Shown here one piece after another: positions 36,846 through 48,059 of a stretch of 64,000 nt of DNA; positions within the stretch are counted from its first letter, which is position 1; each line of letters begins with the position of its first letter. Position numbers and translations under genes: made by a program. The DNA comes from Albugo candida (taxonomy: Eukaryota > Oomycota > Peronosporomycetes > Albuginales > Albuginaceae): positions 62,001 through 126,000 of the forward strand of contig CAJNAR010000181.1 of the NCBI GenBank assembly GCA_905220665.1. The letters run 5' to 3'. The notes under the pieces were generated by a model, which saw only the letters and a list, made by a program, of their open reading frames with translations, made no database searches and had not been told where the DNA came from.

Positions 36846-39800
36846 GGGCTCCTCGATTATTTCGACGTGGAACAATATCTCAGCACTCACGGTGAATGTT
36901 AATGGAATTCATAAAAATGGTCATCTTTTTATCGACCACATCCTATCACAACACTCCATTTGTTATGTTCAAGAAACCAAGTTTCACGATCGCAGCCATT
37001 TGGACTCATTTCAGTTTTTATTATCCTCAAAAATGCAGCACAAAATGTTTGTCAATGACCACAATAGTGCTTTTCTCCATCCGACTCAAAACCGCAGTGG
37101 CGGCGTCATGACAATCCTTCGTTCAGACTCTCCCGGTTACTCAACAGCTGAAGAACTTACCGAACGAAGCATTCGAAATCGTTATTTGGTTTTGCGTCTT
37201 ATCATTCACGACGCACCGGTGTATATTCACAATGTATATGCACCGGTCAAGGCCGAGGAACGAGTGGGTTTTATGAGTTATTGCTTTCCAACACTTTCGA
37301 ATCGACCGCAACACATATCGTATTTGGTGATTTCAACACACCACTCGATCCAGCTATCGATGCTTCGAGTGGAACAATTCGACACGAACCAAGTCGATTA
37401 GCGTGTTTGGAATGGCTTTCACAGTTGGGTGTGGTAGACGCTTGGCGAATCCAGCATCCGACTGAAAAAGTATTTACAGGACCATTACCGCGCAAGAATC
37501 GACTTGATTATATCTGCATGTCGGAAGAGCTATTCAATATGGTATACAAAAGCTCTGCGTATTTTCGTCCACGACATGCGGGAGATCATCTGGCACAAAA
37601 AGTAACTTTTGCAAATCCAACTCAATCACCCGGTCGAGGATATTGGAAATGCTCATTACGACTATTTGAATATCCTAAAGTTGTCGAAGCTATCAAATTG
37701 GAAGCGAATTTGGTGCTCAACCAGTTACGGACAACTTCGAATCCCGGTAAAATGTGGGAAAGTTGGAAGACGAAAATCAAGAAACAGCTTCAAGGAATCG
37801 AAAAAAAGGTTGCACAAGATAGCCGACGTGATGTTGAGTCTAGCCAGCGTGTTTTGGAAGTCGCAGCAGCTCGATATCGCATCCAAGACACCAATGAGTC
37901 ACGGTATTTTTACGAATCGAGTCTCCAACAATTTAAAATTTCAGTCGAAAACAACGCGAAATACAACCAAGATGAAAGCTTCGACTATCACGTGAAGCAT
38001 ATGGAGAACTCTTCCAAGCGTTTTTTTCGCCCTCCGGATAGTTCTTGTCGTCGCGTGCCGATCGAAAATGTTACCAAAAAATGTGGTACCGTGATATCGA
38101 ACCCGAGGGAGATTATTGACGAATTCAGAGATCATTGGGGTGGTGTCATGGGCTCTGTTTATAGCTCTGAGACCGACTCAAATATTCCAAGTGAAAGAAA
38201 GCAAAAAAAGTTACTCGATTCGATTCAAGGTATACTTGCCTCAGCAGAGCAAGACCGTCTCTCCACTCGGTTAAGTACGACCGAGATGGCGGAAGCGATC
38301 AAGCACATGCGGAGTAGTTCTTCTCCAGGTATGGATGGACTACCAGCTGCATTTTATCAGCTTGATCCGGAAACGTTTGGAGAGTGTCTGAAGATCGTGT
38401 TCGAATATCAGCTGGAAAGAGGAATTTTACTTCGATCACAACGTCACTCAGCAATCACACTTTTATACAAAAAAGGATCACGAGGTGATCCTGGCAACTA
38501 TCGACCGATCGCACTGCTTTGCGTTGATGAAAAAGTACTTTCAAAAGTGTTGGCGTATCGATTGCAACGTTTTTTGCCAAAATTGATCCATCAAGATCAG
38601 AAAGCATTCGTGCGAGGAAGGTCAATGCATCACCATATTCGACATCTGACCGACATCCAAGACTTGGTCACTCATCGTGGGGAGGAAGCTTATGCGACTT
38701 TTCTCGACTTTGAGAAAGCTTATGATCGAGTCAATTGGACGTACATGTTTCGCGTTTTGGAAAAAATGAGCGTTGGAAAAAGTTTCATCGACTGGGTTCG
38801 TCTTTTGTACAATAACACAAAGGCGCAGTTGATGATTAATGGAAATATCACACCGTCCATTACACCACAACGTGGAGTGAAACAAGGTGATCCTCTCTCA
38901 GCATTACTTTTTCTGATGGCGATCGAACCTTTGGGAAATTTACTTCCTCAACATGAAGAGCATGGCATTTGGATTAATGGCACGACTGTCGCAACTGGAT
39001 TATTTTTTGTGGACGATTCGACATTGCTTTCAGAGACACCAAATGGTGTTTTGACGCAACTCGAACTCGTCCAAGTCTATTGCGATGGATCGGGTGCGAA
39101 ACTCAACTTGAGTAAATCATCTTTGCTCTCGTTGAATCGGACCAAGCCATGTCCACGTATTCCCAATTTGACCATAATGGGTCCGGAGGATTCGGTCAAG
39201 TATTTGGGTATTTCGTTCGGCCAGAAACCAACTCACTCGATGGTTATTTCAACTCTCGACAAGCGTTTTTACGATGGGTTTGGTGTATGGTTTCGACGAG
39301 CAAGAACTGTTCGTGTTCGACTACTGGTTGCGCAGACGATGATTTATCACGTTTGTGGCATTACACGATGCACGTGGACATACCAACAGTGACTATTCGA
39401 CAGTGGCAACCGATGTTAAATCGATTTGTACTTGGTCGGAAACACAAAAAAGATTCAAAACATGTTCACCTACTCAGCAAAGAGTTTTTATATCTTCGCC
39501 GACAAGATGGTGGACTACACGTTCCTTTTTTGGTGGGACGACTAAAGCTACAACGTATTCAATTCCTTCAGCAGTTCGCATCCGATGCGTCAACAATTAT
39601 TCCTGCGAGTTGGACAACTGCTTCGACGGAATTATTACAGCTTATTCAACCTTCCTTTGGACCACACAAGCCGATGGATATATTCACCATCGCGCCAAAT
39701 CGACATGGGAAAATGGTTCAATGGGAGATCATATTGTCATGGTGGAAACAAGCATTTAGAATGTGGCATCAGATGGATTGGAGCATTTCAATATCAGATT

Positions 39801-41014
39801 TAAATGTTTCACAACGCCGTCAGTACTACATGGAACAGCCGATGTGGTTTCACTGCGACCAAAAATTACATTACGAAGCTGCTACTCGTCATCCGAGTAC
39901 GCAAAACGTTTGGTACAATCTTGGCATGGTGGATGAACCACATCGAACATTTCGAAAAACATTTGCTACACTTTTCGACGTTCGAAGTGTGCAAGACTTT
40001 TTTCGTGAAAGCGACACATGGCCAACGAAGGAAGATTTCGTCGCCAACTATTACAACGACGAAGAGCTGAACACATCGGATATGGCTGAAGAAAAATTGC
40101 TGAGTCGACTTTACAATGAAGTCACTCACATTCTCCAGCGTATCCACTCGACGATTTGTATCATCACTTGGATTACACCAACCACAAGTGGCAGATCATT
40201 TTATGTGGGAGTAAAAACCAAGGAAAGGAAACATTATTTTCCTTCTATTCCACGCTCACAACTCTCACGAATCGTCTGGAAACCTCCCGAACCAACCAAG
40301 AGTCATCCGATGTCGACACATTGGTCATCACGGGAGAGATCGGACGCACTGGATTCAGAACGAGTTCGAACTTTTATGGCTACATCACGGCATCTTCGAA
40401 AACGTGTATTGCCTATTTACGAAGATCTATAGTTTCGTCTAGCCTTTCGGATGTTGCCAGTTCGATCTCGTTTCTGGTTCTTAACAAATATTCAGCCCGA
40501 CATTATATTGTGCACGCAGCCTTCGTGTGGGGCAGTGGAATCCGATCAACATATCTTTCTAGAGTGCGATCACACGGCACAGTTATGGAGGGAGTTACTC
40601 CCTAGTTGGGATCAGTTTTTCTCCTCTCGACCACGTTGGACGCATATTGCATGTGCAATCGTACCAACACTACGGTCGGACTGGAAAGACTATTTCGACA
40701 TTATCTCAGATTTATGGCTTGCATTGCAAGCGGTGACACTGCACTTCGTCTGGACAGATCGGAATCGTCGTTTGTGCGATCATCGATCAGCAACTCCGAC
40801 AGTTCCAGCACTTTCCGTGATCTACACCACGTTTAGTCCGCACGTTCGGTACTTTCGAAGACAGTGTTACGACCAAGACGAACGCATTCGGCTTGCAAAG
40901 GTGCTGGATCAACTCGCAACGCAAGGATCATTTGGTGGATTTTTCAGAAGCCGAAGATCATTACTGCGGGTACGGCACAGACAAGTCAAAATGCAAGTGC
41001 AACTCGGATCCTAG
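36838..41014 (+). pseudogene. LINE ORF2: endonuclease and reverse transcriptase
   Basis: An apurinic-type endonuclease lies at about 36,860-37,600 (LTVNVNGIHKNGH, QETKFHD, VFGDFNTPLD, NRLDYICMS, HAGDHL). Reverse transcriptase follows at about 38,280-39,250 (KKGSRGDPGNYRPIALL, FLDFEKAYDRVNW, RGVKQGDPLSALLF, and FVDD in place of the common FADD). The C-terminal part carries a Cys/His segment at about 40,515-40,600 (CGAVESDQHIFLECDH). The frame shifts near 37,275, near 39,370 and near 40,435, so ORF2 is inactive. RNase H was not seen. Confidence 0.9.
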
Positions 41015-41321
41015 TCCTAGTTGGCTGGTAATGCTCACCGTAGTGTGGCGCACACCAATTTGGAAACCACGGTACTTTTGGACCATTTTCACAACTTTAC
41101 AACCTTTTCAACTTTACAGCCTTTACAAGCTGGACACAGTCTCGTATTAAGGGTGCTGAGGCTACTACGATACGAGATTATCAACAAGACGACATAATAT
41201 CATCTCTCACAGGTATTTCACGAAACGTTTTTTATATGTATATATGTATATATGTTATTCAAGATAGCCTAGGCAACTAGAGAAGTCAGTTAGTCTAATT
41301 CTAGTAATATAGACACTTTCA

Positions 41322-41338
41322 ACTGGAGGCCCACTTCA
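41322..41338. repeat. LINE target-site duplication, right
   Basis: An exact 17-bp copy of 34,266-34,282. Confidence 0.93.
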
Positions 41339-42104
41339 AATTTGCGCTGCTTGGGCTGCGATTCAGCATATAAGTTGTGTATTGCACTGCATCACCCCAG
41401 AAGTGCAGCGACAAGCCACTGGTAAATGTCATGCGCCCCGCCATATTGAGAACAGTCCTGTGCATGCGTTCTGCTTTTTCATTGGATGCTTGATTGCCGG
41501 CTTCGCTAAGTGTCTGGTAGCCCCAATCGCCTTGCAAAACACGTCGACGTTCCAGTATTCTACTCCATAGTCCGTTCTGAGGATGTGCTATATTACCATT
41601 TATCCATTTTTGATTAAAAAAAATAATAGCCATGAAGACTTGACCTCATCCCCACTTCCTTCAATTTATCACCTTGCAAGTAAACGTGCGCTCGAAAAAA
41701 TCCAGAAATGTTCAAACATTTTCACAGCCAGATTCATCTTTCGCGAAACAGATAATCTGCAGTAGTTGGACGAGTGGTCAACAAAGTTGACCATATACCG
41801 TTTACCGCATCGGTCTGTCGGAGTCATAGTACCCTTGAGGTCACTGCAAATGACTCCTTCAATCCGATCAGTCGTAGAATGCACCCCTCTATCCTTCTTG
41901 GACTGTGCATGCTTAGATTGTTTACCTTGAGCGCAGGCAATGCAGCTTGGTCACTTCCTGTCGATAATCTCAATGCCTGAGCTCTCGCTGTCTGCCATCC
42001 TTTCAAGCGTGTCATACATAAGATGACCGAGACGCCTGTGCAAGTCCAAACCCTTGCACTTTACCGGTACACTAGGTGCATCGACAGTATCGGCAGTAAC
42101 TAGG

Positions 42105-42354
42105 GCCGCGAGGTCCGTACCCAGCTCAGTCGGTTAAGCACTTGAGCGCACGGACCCCCCTGCCGGAGGTCGTTAGTTCGATCCCCGGTAGTGTGGGTAG
42201 CGGTTTGAGCCCACCCAAGCAATAAGCTTGGAAAATATCTGCCTCCCTAGGTTTGAAGTCAGACTTAAGTGACATTCACACGGTCAGGGGCTCATGATAG
42301 GATAAGGAAGGTAGTTAAAGAACCAGATAAACAGTGTAATGAAATCCTTGACAA
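42105..42354 (+). mobile_element. tRNA-derived SINE (copy 1)
   Basis: A 250-bp insertion with an exact 10-bp target duplication AGTAACTAGG at 42,095-42,104 and 42,355-42,364, interrupting the copia-4 coding region. The head contains a pol III A-box-like block (AGCTCAGTCGGTTAAGC, about 42,122) and a B-box-like GTTCGATCC (about 42,176), as in a tRNA gene. A tRNA-unrelated body follows. The body matches 63,300-63,472. No poly(A) tail is seen. The acceptor-stem halves do not pair well, so it is not a functional tRNA. Confidence 0.85.
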
Positions 42355-42417
42355 AGTAACTAGGTCCGCACACACTGCTCCGTTACTATTCGATGCAGCC
42401 TCTCCACTCTATGTAAA

Positions 42418-43661
42418 CAGTACCCTACCAAAAAAATGTCATTTTTTTAATCCGTATTTTTCAGACCAACCAAGCGCACTTCAACCACAGTTTACACAAC
42501 CATCTTCAGCTCAATGCCTCTCAACCTTTGAACAATGGTTCTAATGCATATGAAGAAGTGTTTTCCCAAAGAATGATTGATATAGATTGAATGTTAGACA
42601 TTTCATTAATATTGGAGTATGGGTTATACTATCAACGAGTTGATCCACAATTTGAGATCAAAGGCGATGTTGGACGGATTCAAAGTTTTCATGGAGCAGC
42701 AACAAAAACAACTCATCGAGCTCAAGCACGAAGGCGATCTTAAGACGTCTGAATTAACGGAAACACAAACGACTCTTGTGGACAAGATGGAGGCAAGAAC
42801 TTCCTGAATCCTACCTTGGAGGGTGTCGACTAATCTTTTCAACCAATCTTCATCTATATTGGACCAAACATCTTAAGTTTGATGCTACAATTCTTCTTCA
42901 TTTCTCCCATGAGAAGCTTCTGGATCTGATCTTTGAGTCTCGCCCACACATGTTCGATTGGGTTTAGATCTGGCGAATTTGGTGACCAATTTATCTTTGC
43001 AACGCCTATTTTACCCCTCCATTTCCTATGGGCATTGCTTTGATGGATCGAATCGCCATCTTCTATTACCAATGGACAATTGAGCTCACCCCAAAATCTG
43101 CCCAATCCAATATCATAGACTTGTTCGACAAATTCAACTGCTGCCCGCCGATTCCGACCTGTGCGGATCGATCGACTCTTCTTTTTTCCTTGTAAGGCAC
43201 CCCAGACCATCACTGAATAGCTCCCTGATTTGAAAGAGGGCGTCAGACATTCTGGATAGTACCTCTCATAGGCTGTTCTCCAGACAAGCGGCTTGCGGAA
43301 ATCCTTGCCAATTTCAAAGCTGACTTTGCGTACCAAGTGCCTAACATCCCTTTCATCAAGTTTTTTTTGGTCATCCTGGGCTTTTCATGGGAATACCACT
43401 GGATTTATTGCGGTAGTGCTTCACAATGCGCTGTACTTGTCTTTGACTGATTCCGAAATGAGATGCAATTAAGGGAGTTTTCTGACCAGTCAACTTCATT
43501 CCGACCAGACGTCTTCTATTCTCAATAGGTAAGGTTTTAGTTTCCAGAGTTTTAGTGGCCATAGTTTTGTTTTTGGAAGTGAGACAAGTGAATGGGAAGG
43601 GAGCGCATCGTCAATTAGAATTTTAAATATAAAAAACGACAATCTTTTTGGTAGGGTACTG
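42418..43661 (-). mobile_element. Defective Tc1/mariner element inside copia-4
   Basis: It has terminal inverted repeats CAGTACCCTACCAAAAA at the left end and its exact reverse complement at the right, with looser similarity further in. A TA follows the right end; the left flank is AA, probably a mutated TA. The minus-strand transposase has a helix-turn-helix head at 43,562-43,371 (LPIENRRRLVGMKL, SHFGISQRQVQRIVKHY) and a catalytic tail at 43,336-42,854 (SVMVWGALQGKKK, WSPNSPDLNPIEHVW). The head is joined almost directly to the middle of the family's catalytic domain. The second DNA-binding half and the first catalytic Asp region are therefore missing, and the junction is also out of frame. 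It is non-autonomous. Confidence 0.9.
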
Positions 43662-45241
43662 TACACACGACTAGCACCTTATTCTTCTTTTCACCCTCTA
43701 ACACTCGTGCTCCATCACTAGTACGCTTTAAACAGCGACGCCTGTCTTAGTAGCTCAGCGCAACTCCTTTTTCTTCCAGGTAACAGTATGATAGCAGGTT
43801 TTGGGTGAGGTCCTGGGCACAGTAGACGTCTCTCAATGTAATGAAGTGGGTGACACCATCCACAGAGGCTTGCAACGAGACTCGACCCATCTTCGTGACC
43901 TTGATAGCTCGATCATAAGCGACATCATACTTGTCAAAGAAATCAACCGAGTCGATCATCATGCTAGCATCCATCACCAGATGCCTGCTAGCGCTACTAT
44001 CAAGAATCCAGGCCTGCTCCCCACCATGTATAGTGGTACCGATGCTTAAAGCATTTGAGGTGTGCTTACCACCCGGTTTTAGCTTAGCCTCTCTCCTGGT
44101 ATGCCCGAGCTTGTTGCATCCGCAGCATCTTCTCCCATCGCCGGAACTCAATGCCTATTCAGCAACATTAGCACCATGGCATTACTTCGGCCGTAAGCGG
44201 ATTGTCGCCCCCCCCACACTAAGCACATGTGCGCATACCTCGTGCTCAGACGTACTGGCGAAGTCCGCCATATCCCATGCCTGCTTGAGATAGTCAGTGC
44301 GGCGACGATCGAGTCGCGTTTGCATGGCTCGCTTCATCTCCGGTGTTGCCCCTTCGCATATGTACTGGATCACAGAACGATCCGGGAAGTTAGTCGGGTT
44401 TACCACGGCAACCGTGTATTGATAATGCTCCGTCCAGGACCGATCGTTTGGCTTACGAGCTCGTATAAATCGTTTTGCTTGCTTTACAGTGATTTCTCTG
44501 TCGTACACCTCCATCATCTTGCTCATCAAGTGTTTAACTGTAGGCACTTCGGATGCCCAGACGCCTTTCATCTTGACGAAATGCTTTCTAGAAATTTCAT
44601 CGAGATACCGATTAAGTCTCCTCATATTGTATTCTTAAGCCCATTCACCTCCTCTTAAGCGCTGGGCCGCGCCAAGTTAATCCAGGAACTGCAATCTCCA
44701 GTCCTTAAACCTTGCTCCAAGTCCTTTGTATTCTTCCTTTCCAGTGAAGCGCTCGATAGGCAGCTTCATGTCCTGGACGGTCGGCATCTTGACCCCAAAG
44801 TCCTGTGACGGGCAGAAGTTCTGTCTCGGCTTAGCGTAAGCTTGCGCTGTGGGCTGGACCGTGGGGAAATATTGCTGGTGATGCTGTTGCACACCAAACG
44901 GCACTTTCACACCCATCGCTTCACAGATCGAGTCCGCTCTGGTCCGATTCCGTTCAGCAGTCAAGAATTAACTGAAGACACTCGAACCCCTACCCAAACG
45001 GGTCTCAGGATCTGCAAGAGGCATCTGGTCCCACTCCGCGCGTTCCCGCGTCAAGTCGCGCATCAGATTAGCAATGAGCTTCTCAAGTCTATCTAGACGA
45101 TCTGCACAATGCTCGGAGTTCCCACGTTCTCTCGCTTGAGAGATGTCCGAGCTGTCGCTTGTCGTCTCGTCAATCGCATGTGGGTCGAGAGCACTTGGTG
45201 AAGCTGCTGGAAGGTCTTTCAGGGGGCTTGACCTTATGACT

Positions 45242-45395
45242 TGTTAATTACTAGCACTAGTTCAGTATGAAGTAAATGAGAAACTCTATGTATTTCGATC
45301 TTATGGTCTCTGCATTACCTCGCATGCCCGTTACCTCCGCCCGTTTTTAGGGTCGCGTTGTGCCCTTTCACCTCACCATTCCCTTCCTTTCAGCA
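45242..45395 (-). repeat. copia-4 5' LTR
   Basis: The partner of 32,011-32,164 and of the same length. Plus-strand edges are TGTTAATTACTAGC at the left and CCTTCCTTTCAGCA at the right. Confidence 0.9.
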
Positions 45396-45527
45396 CTTGG
45401 AAGCCGTTACCCGGCTTCGATGTGGATGCCCCGACTCAGTGTCTGCGTTCTTCTACGCACACCCATCGTCGCCTGATGTCATTCGCCTCCAGCGTGAACT
45501 CAAGTGATATTTGCCTTCGGAAAGGGG

Positions 45528-45723
45528 TGCGTTGTGGATTATAAGGGCTCATATTCCTGAACCCCCTGCGACAGTATTTACGAAACAACCAGCCCCTCAA
45601 GTGCCGCCAGTTACGAAACAGTTAAGTCTAGGAAGCACCCAGGGGTGCCAAAAGATCATAGCATGCATATTAACTTCTTTTATACAGTTCTTAACTTGCC
45701 TCCAAGAGCACGGATGCACCATA
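45528..45723 (+). repeat. gypsy 3' LTR
   Basis: Matches 27,462-27,665 and is followed by AGGCA, the presumed target duplication. The start is approximate. Confidence 0.75.
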
Positions 45724-45861
45724 AGGCATTGTATTTGGGAGAATTCTCTGAGAGGAGTCAGGAAACTTCTAAATGATGACTCACAGAGATTACATATGTG
45801 AGTCATGTTACTAATGAAAGTAATGCCGGTAACATTACTTCATGTATAGTTGTTATAAGGC

Positions 45862-46278
45862 TTAGGTTAGCTGACAGTGAACTAAGGACCTTAGCATTAA
45901 TATCTCTTCTATATTTTCTTTTTTCGACTCAAGTTCCACCAAATAGAAACGAATAGCTACATCAGAAAATACTGGCCACGTGCTTGTGAGATATTGCAAT
46001 TCTGACAATGTCTCAATTTGCTCCATATTTCTCGATATAATCAACAGCCTTGGGATGATGAGGTGTTTCGTGCACCGCCAAGGTTGTTCTCTATCGGTAA
46101 TGCAAAATTCCAGACAAAAGTCGTGATACCATAAAATTTGGCAACCTTGGTATGGGTACGTTGATGGCTGTATCGATACTTCTTTCGCCAGCTCTACTAC
46201 TGATCGTGTACGTAGCACAAACCTGAGGTTATCGATCCATAGCACGCTGACCCACTTCCTCGGCAACTTCCCTTTCAC
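45862..46278 (-). CDS. Hypothetical open frame right of the nest
   Basis: A 138-codon minus-strand frame with fairly normal amino-acid composition (for example ISRNMEQIETLSELQYLTST). No domain is recognised, there is no conserved copy in the window, and no splice structure is supported. It could be an exon of a gene split by the gypsy insertion (see the frame at 27,036-27,390), or chance. Confidence 0.25.
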   Translation of the reverse strand: MKGKLPRKWVSVLWIDNLRFVLRTRSVVELAKEVSIQPSTYPYQGCQILWYHDFCLEFCITDREQPWRCTKHLIIPRLLIISRNMEQIETLSELQYLTSTWPVFSDVAIRFYLVELESKKENIEEILMLRSLVHCQLT

Positions 46279-46820
46279 GACATGTGTACCAGCTAGCTAG
46301 TGAGTCGATAAATGAGTTACGTACGGTAAAAACGTTGTGTCCTGGATAGCTCCGTTTCATGTCATTATTTTAATGCTAATAGAAGAGAAAGAGGACTTTG
46401 TGAGTAAATATTTGTAAACCTAATTATACAAGATACAATCATGTATTAGATGAGCAAGTGTTGCGCTGCAAAGACTCGTGGTCCTAGACGCTAAAGCGGA
46501 AACAATAATGAAAGGAACAGAGCATACAATGGAAAAGAATGCTCCAATAAACGCAGTTTATTTCAGCAAAAATACATGATTTAGCACTCTTATGCACGAT
46601 CGCTACATCGACATCGATTCATTCGGCACGTTGGTATTTAACGGATTCGAATATCGACCCGAGGCATGTTACGCATTGTGAAATTTCATCGTATCGGAAC
46701 GCTTTTGCTTGATGGTTAGACTGCATACTCATTGAATGATTCGCAATCACATTTCTGAAAGAGAATTTACGCGAAAAAAATGTAACAAAACTGGTTGTTC
46801 CAAGTGGTTATCTTGATTTG

Positions 46821-47093
46821 TCATGCGACGGTGGCATTGTTATCGATCAAGACGTTGTATGTGTCATGTAATTCTTCCTCAGCGGTGATCGATGCGTTTG
46901 CTAATTTGCATTGTGCTATTTGCTTGAGGTCTAATTCGCGTACATTAGGACTAGTTTGATATATTTCGGATATTTCAAGGCTTCTTGCTAAGGAGACATC
47001 CAAGATTATATCTCGAAGAAAGTTATATATGTGATTGATTGCGCTTACTAGTGAATAATTCAGGGAGACAGATCGAATAGAAGATGGGCACAT
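46821..47093 (-). CDS. Hypothetical open frame
   Basis: A 90-codon minus-strand frame with a leucine-rich helical look (ISEIYQTSPNVRELDLKQIA). No family is recognised and there is no supporting context. Confidence 0.2.
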   Translation of the reverse strand: MCPSSIRSVSLNYSLVSAINHIYNFLRDIILDVSLARSLEISEIYQTSPNVRELDLKQIAQCKLANASITAEEELHDTYNVLIDNNATVA

Positions 47094-47099
47094 GAGACA

Positions 47100-48059
47100 T
47101 TTGAAACTTCCAGGATCAGAACGTTCCTGACCAGCACGACCAAACTACAGCACTTCAATGCATGCCATTATTGCTCATCCATGAGAATCTCTTGGGTCAA
47201 GTTCTGGAGTGAATAAAGAATGCAGCAGATTTGTCGGACGTGTAGTATCGTGCATCGCTACTGGCAATCAGAGAAGTGCGGCTTTGAATTGAACCAATTC
47301 AAATGTCTCAATTATACTTCTTCTCACAGCTAGCGACTCAAGAACTGGTGTCCTCGGGCAAAAGGATGCCTCCTTGGGCAGCGCAAAGTTAGGATCCTAC
47401 ATATCAAAATTACCTGTTGCTGAGATAAAATCCCCACTTCAGTTTCATCACGATATCTTCAGTGTACGCGGCCCAATAGTACTTTATCTTGGTGTTTCTT
47501 TGCTTCTATGGAACGCTCAACCTCAAAATACCAAATAATTTATAAGGCTTGCTTGCGGTGTATACCAACAAGATTACAAGCCAAAGTTATTCTTTGCCCG
47601 GCAGCAAGACTAAATAAGATTGAATCAGAAGCCCTTCTCCTGCAACATATTTTATGGATTCCAGTTGTTACATATTCTTTCTATCAAAGGTATGGCATGC
47701 GTCAATTTAGACCTTTCCAGACTCAGCAAACATACGCATTGATGCATCCTTCACAGTACTCAAGTTATCGATCTTAGAGAAAGTTCAAGGTATCGACTGA
47801 CACAAGCAAGAAACGCTTACAAGGGAGAACAAGAGTTTGCTGTTCATCACAATCAAATACACTGAAATCTTGTTACCAAAGTTCTTCGATTCATTCTAAA
47901 TACATGATTCTCTCTTCATAATGTTGAGAAGTTGCATCATGGATGCTTTCCTTCAGTCTGCACTCATGCATTCTATACAATAGTCCAGCAAGACTTAAGG
48001 AGGAAGCATTTAGACTTAATCTGGTTTTGCTGAGGTGCGGTCAAAATCCTCACTAACGT
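47100..48059. other. No gene recognised
   Basis: Only short frames without recognisable domains. The right end approaches the second duplicated block. Confidence 0.45.

Larger units (their letters stand above)
34283..41321 (+). mobile_element. APE-type LINE inserted into copia-4
   Basis: A non-LTR retrotransposon of about 7.0 kb, flanked by an exact 17-bp target-site duplication ACTGGAGGCCCACTTCA at 34,266-34,282 and 41,322-41,338. It lies within the copia integrase region and on the opposite strand. ORF1 and ORF2 are described separately. The 3' end has no poly(A) tail; it contains a short ATATGTAT run at about 41,232-41,262 and ends GACACTTTCA. The perfect target duplication suggests a younger event than the copia and gypsy insertions around it. 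Confidence 0.93.
32011..45395 (-). mobile_element. Ty1/copia element inside the gypsy element (copia-4)
   Basis: Two 154-bp LTRs, 32,011-32,164 and 45,242-45,395, read TG...CA on the minus strand. They are flanked by CGTGG and CTTGG, a 5-bp target duplication with one mismatch. Minus-strand coding order: gag (44,964-44,182), zinc knuckle (CCGCNKLGH) and protease (WILDSSASRHL) at 44,151-43,747, pre-integrase and integrase (about 42,105-41,340 and, after the LINE, 34,267-33,731), reverse transcriptase (33,705-33,250), and RNase H (about 32,520-32,400, KAEFVAASQVAS). Three later insertions interrupt it: a Tc1, a SINE and a LINE. Without them it is about 4.8 kb. Frameshifts and stops show it is dead. 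Confidence 0.9.
27462..45723 (+). mobile_element. Ty3/gypsy element, carrier of a transposon nest
   Basis: The LTRs are at 27,462-27,665 and about 45,528-45,723, sharing blocks such as AAGATCATAGCATGCA and CTTGCCTCCA. The 5-bp AGGCA at 27,457-27,461 is repeated at 45,724-45,728 and fits a target-site duplication. Plus-strand interior: gag (about 27,915-28,190), protease (LCADSGSNVPIIPA, about 28,735), and reverse transcriptase and RNase H (about 29,440-30,460). Integrase spans about 30,725-31,760, with a damaged HHCC finger (final Cys changed to His). A chromodomain-like GLEDAEASW ends at about 32,010 and resumes at 45,396 as EAVTR. Removing the 13.4-kb copia insertion leaves about 4.9 kb, a normal gypsy size. 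There are many stops, so it is inactive. Confidence 0.88.

Noticed and set aside
42110..42200. A tRNA gene, from A-box and B-box-like blocks
   Set aside because: The outer stem does not pair, the block is followed by a non-tRNA body, and target duplications flank the whole 250-bp unit. A SINE head explains it better.
47508..47777. Plus-strand 89-codon frame
   Set aside because: No domain, no conserved copy and unremarkable length for AT-rich spacer.
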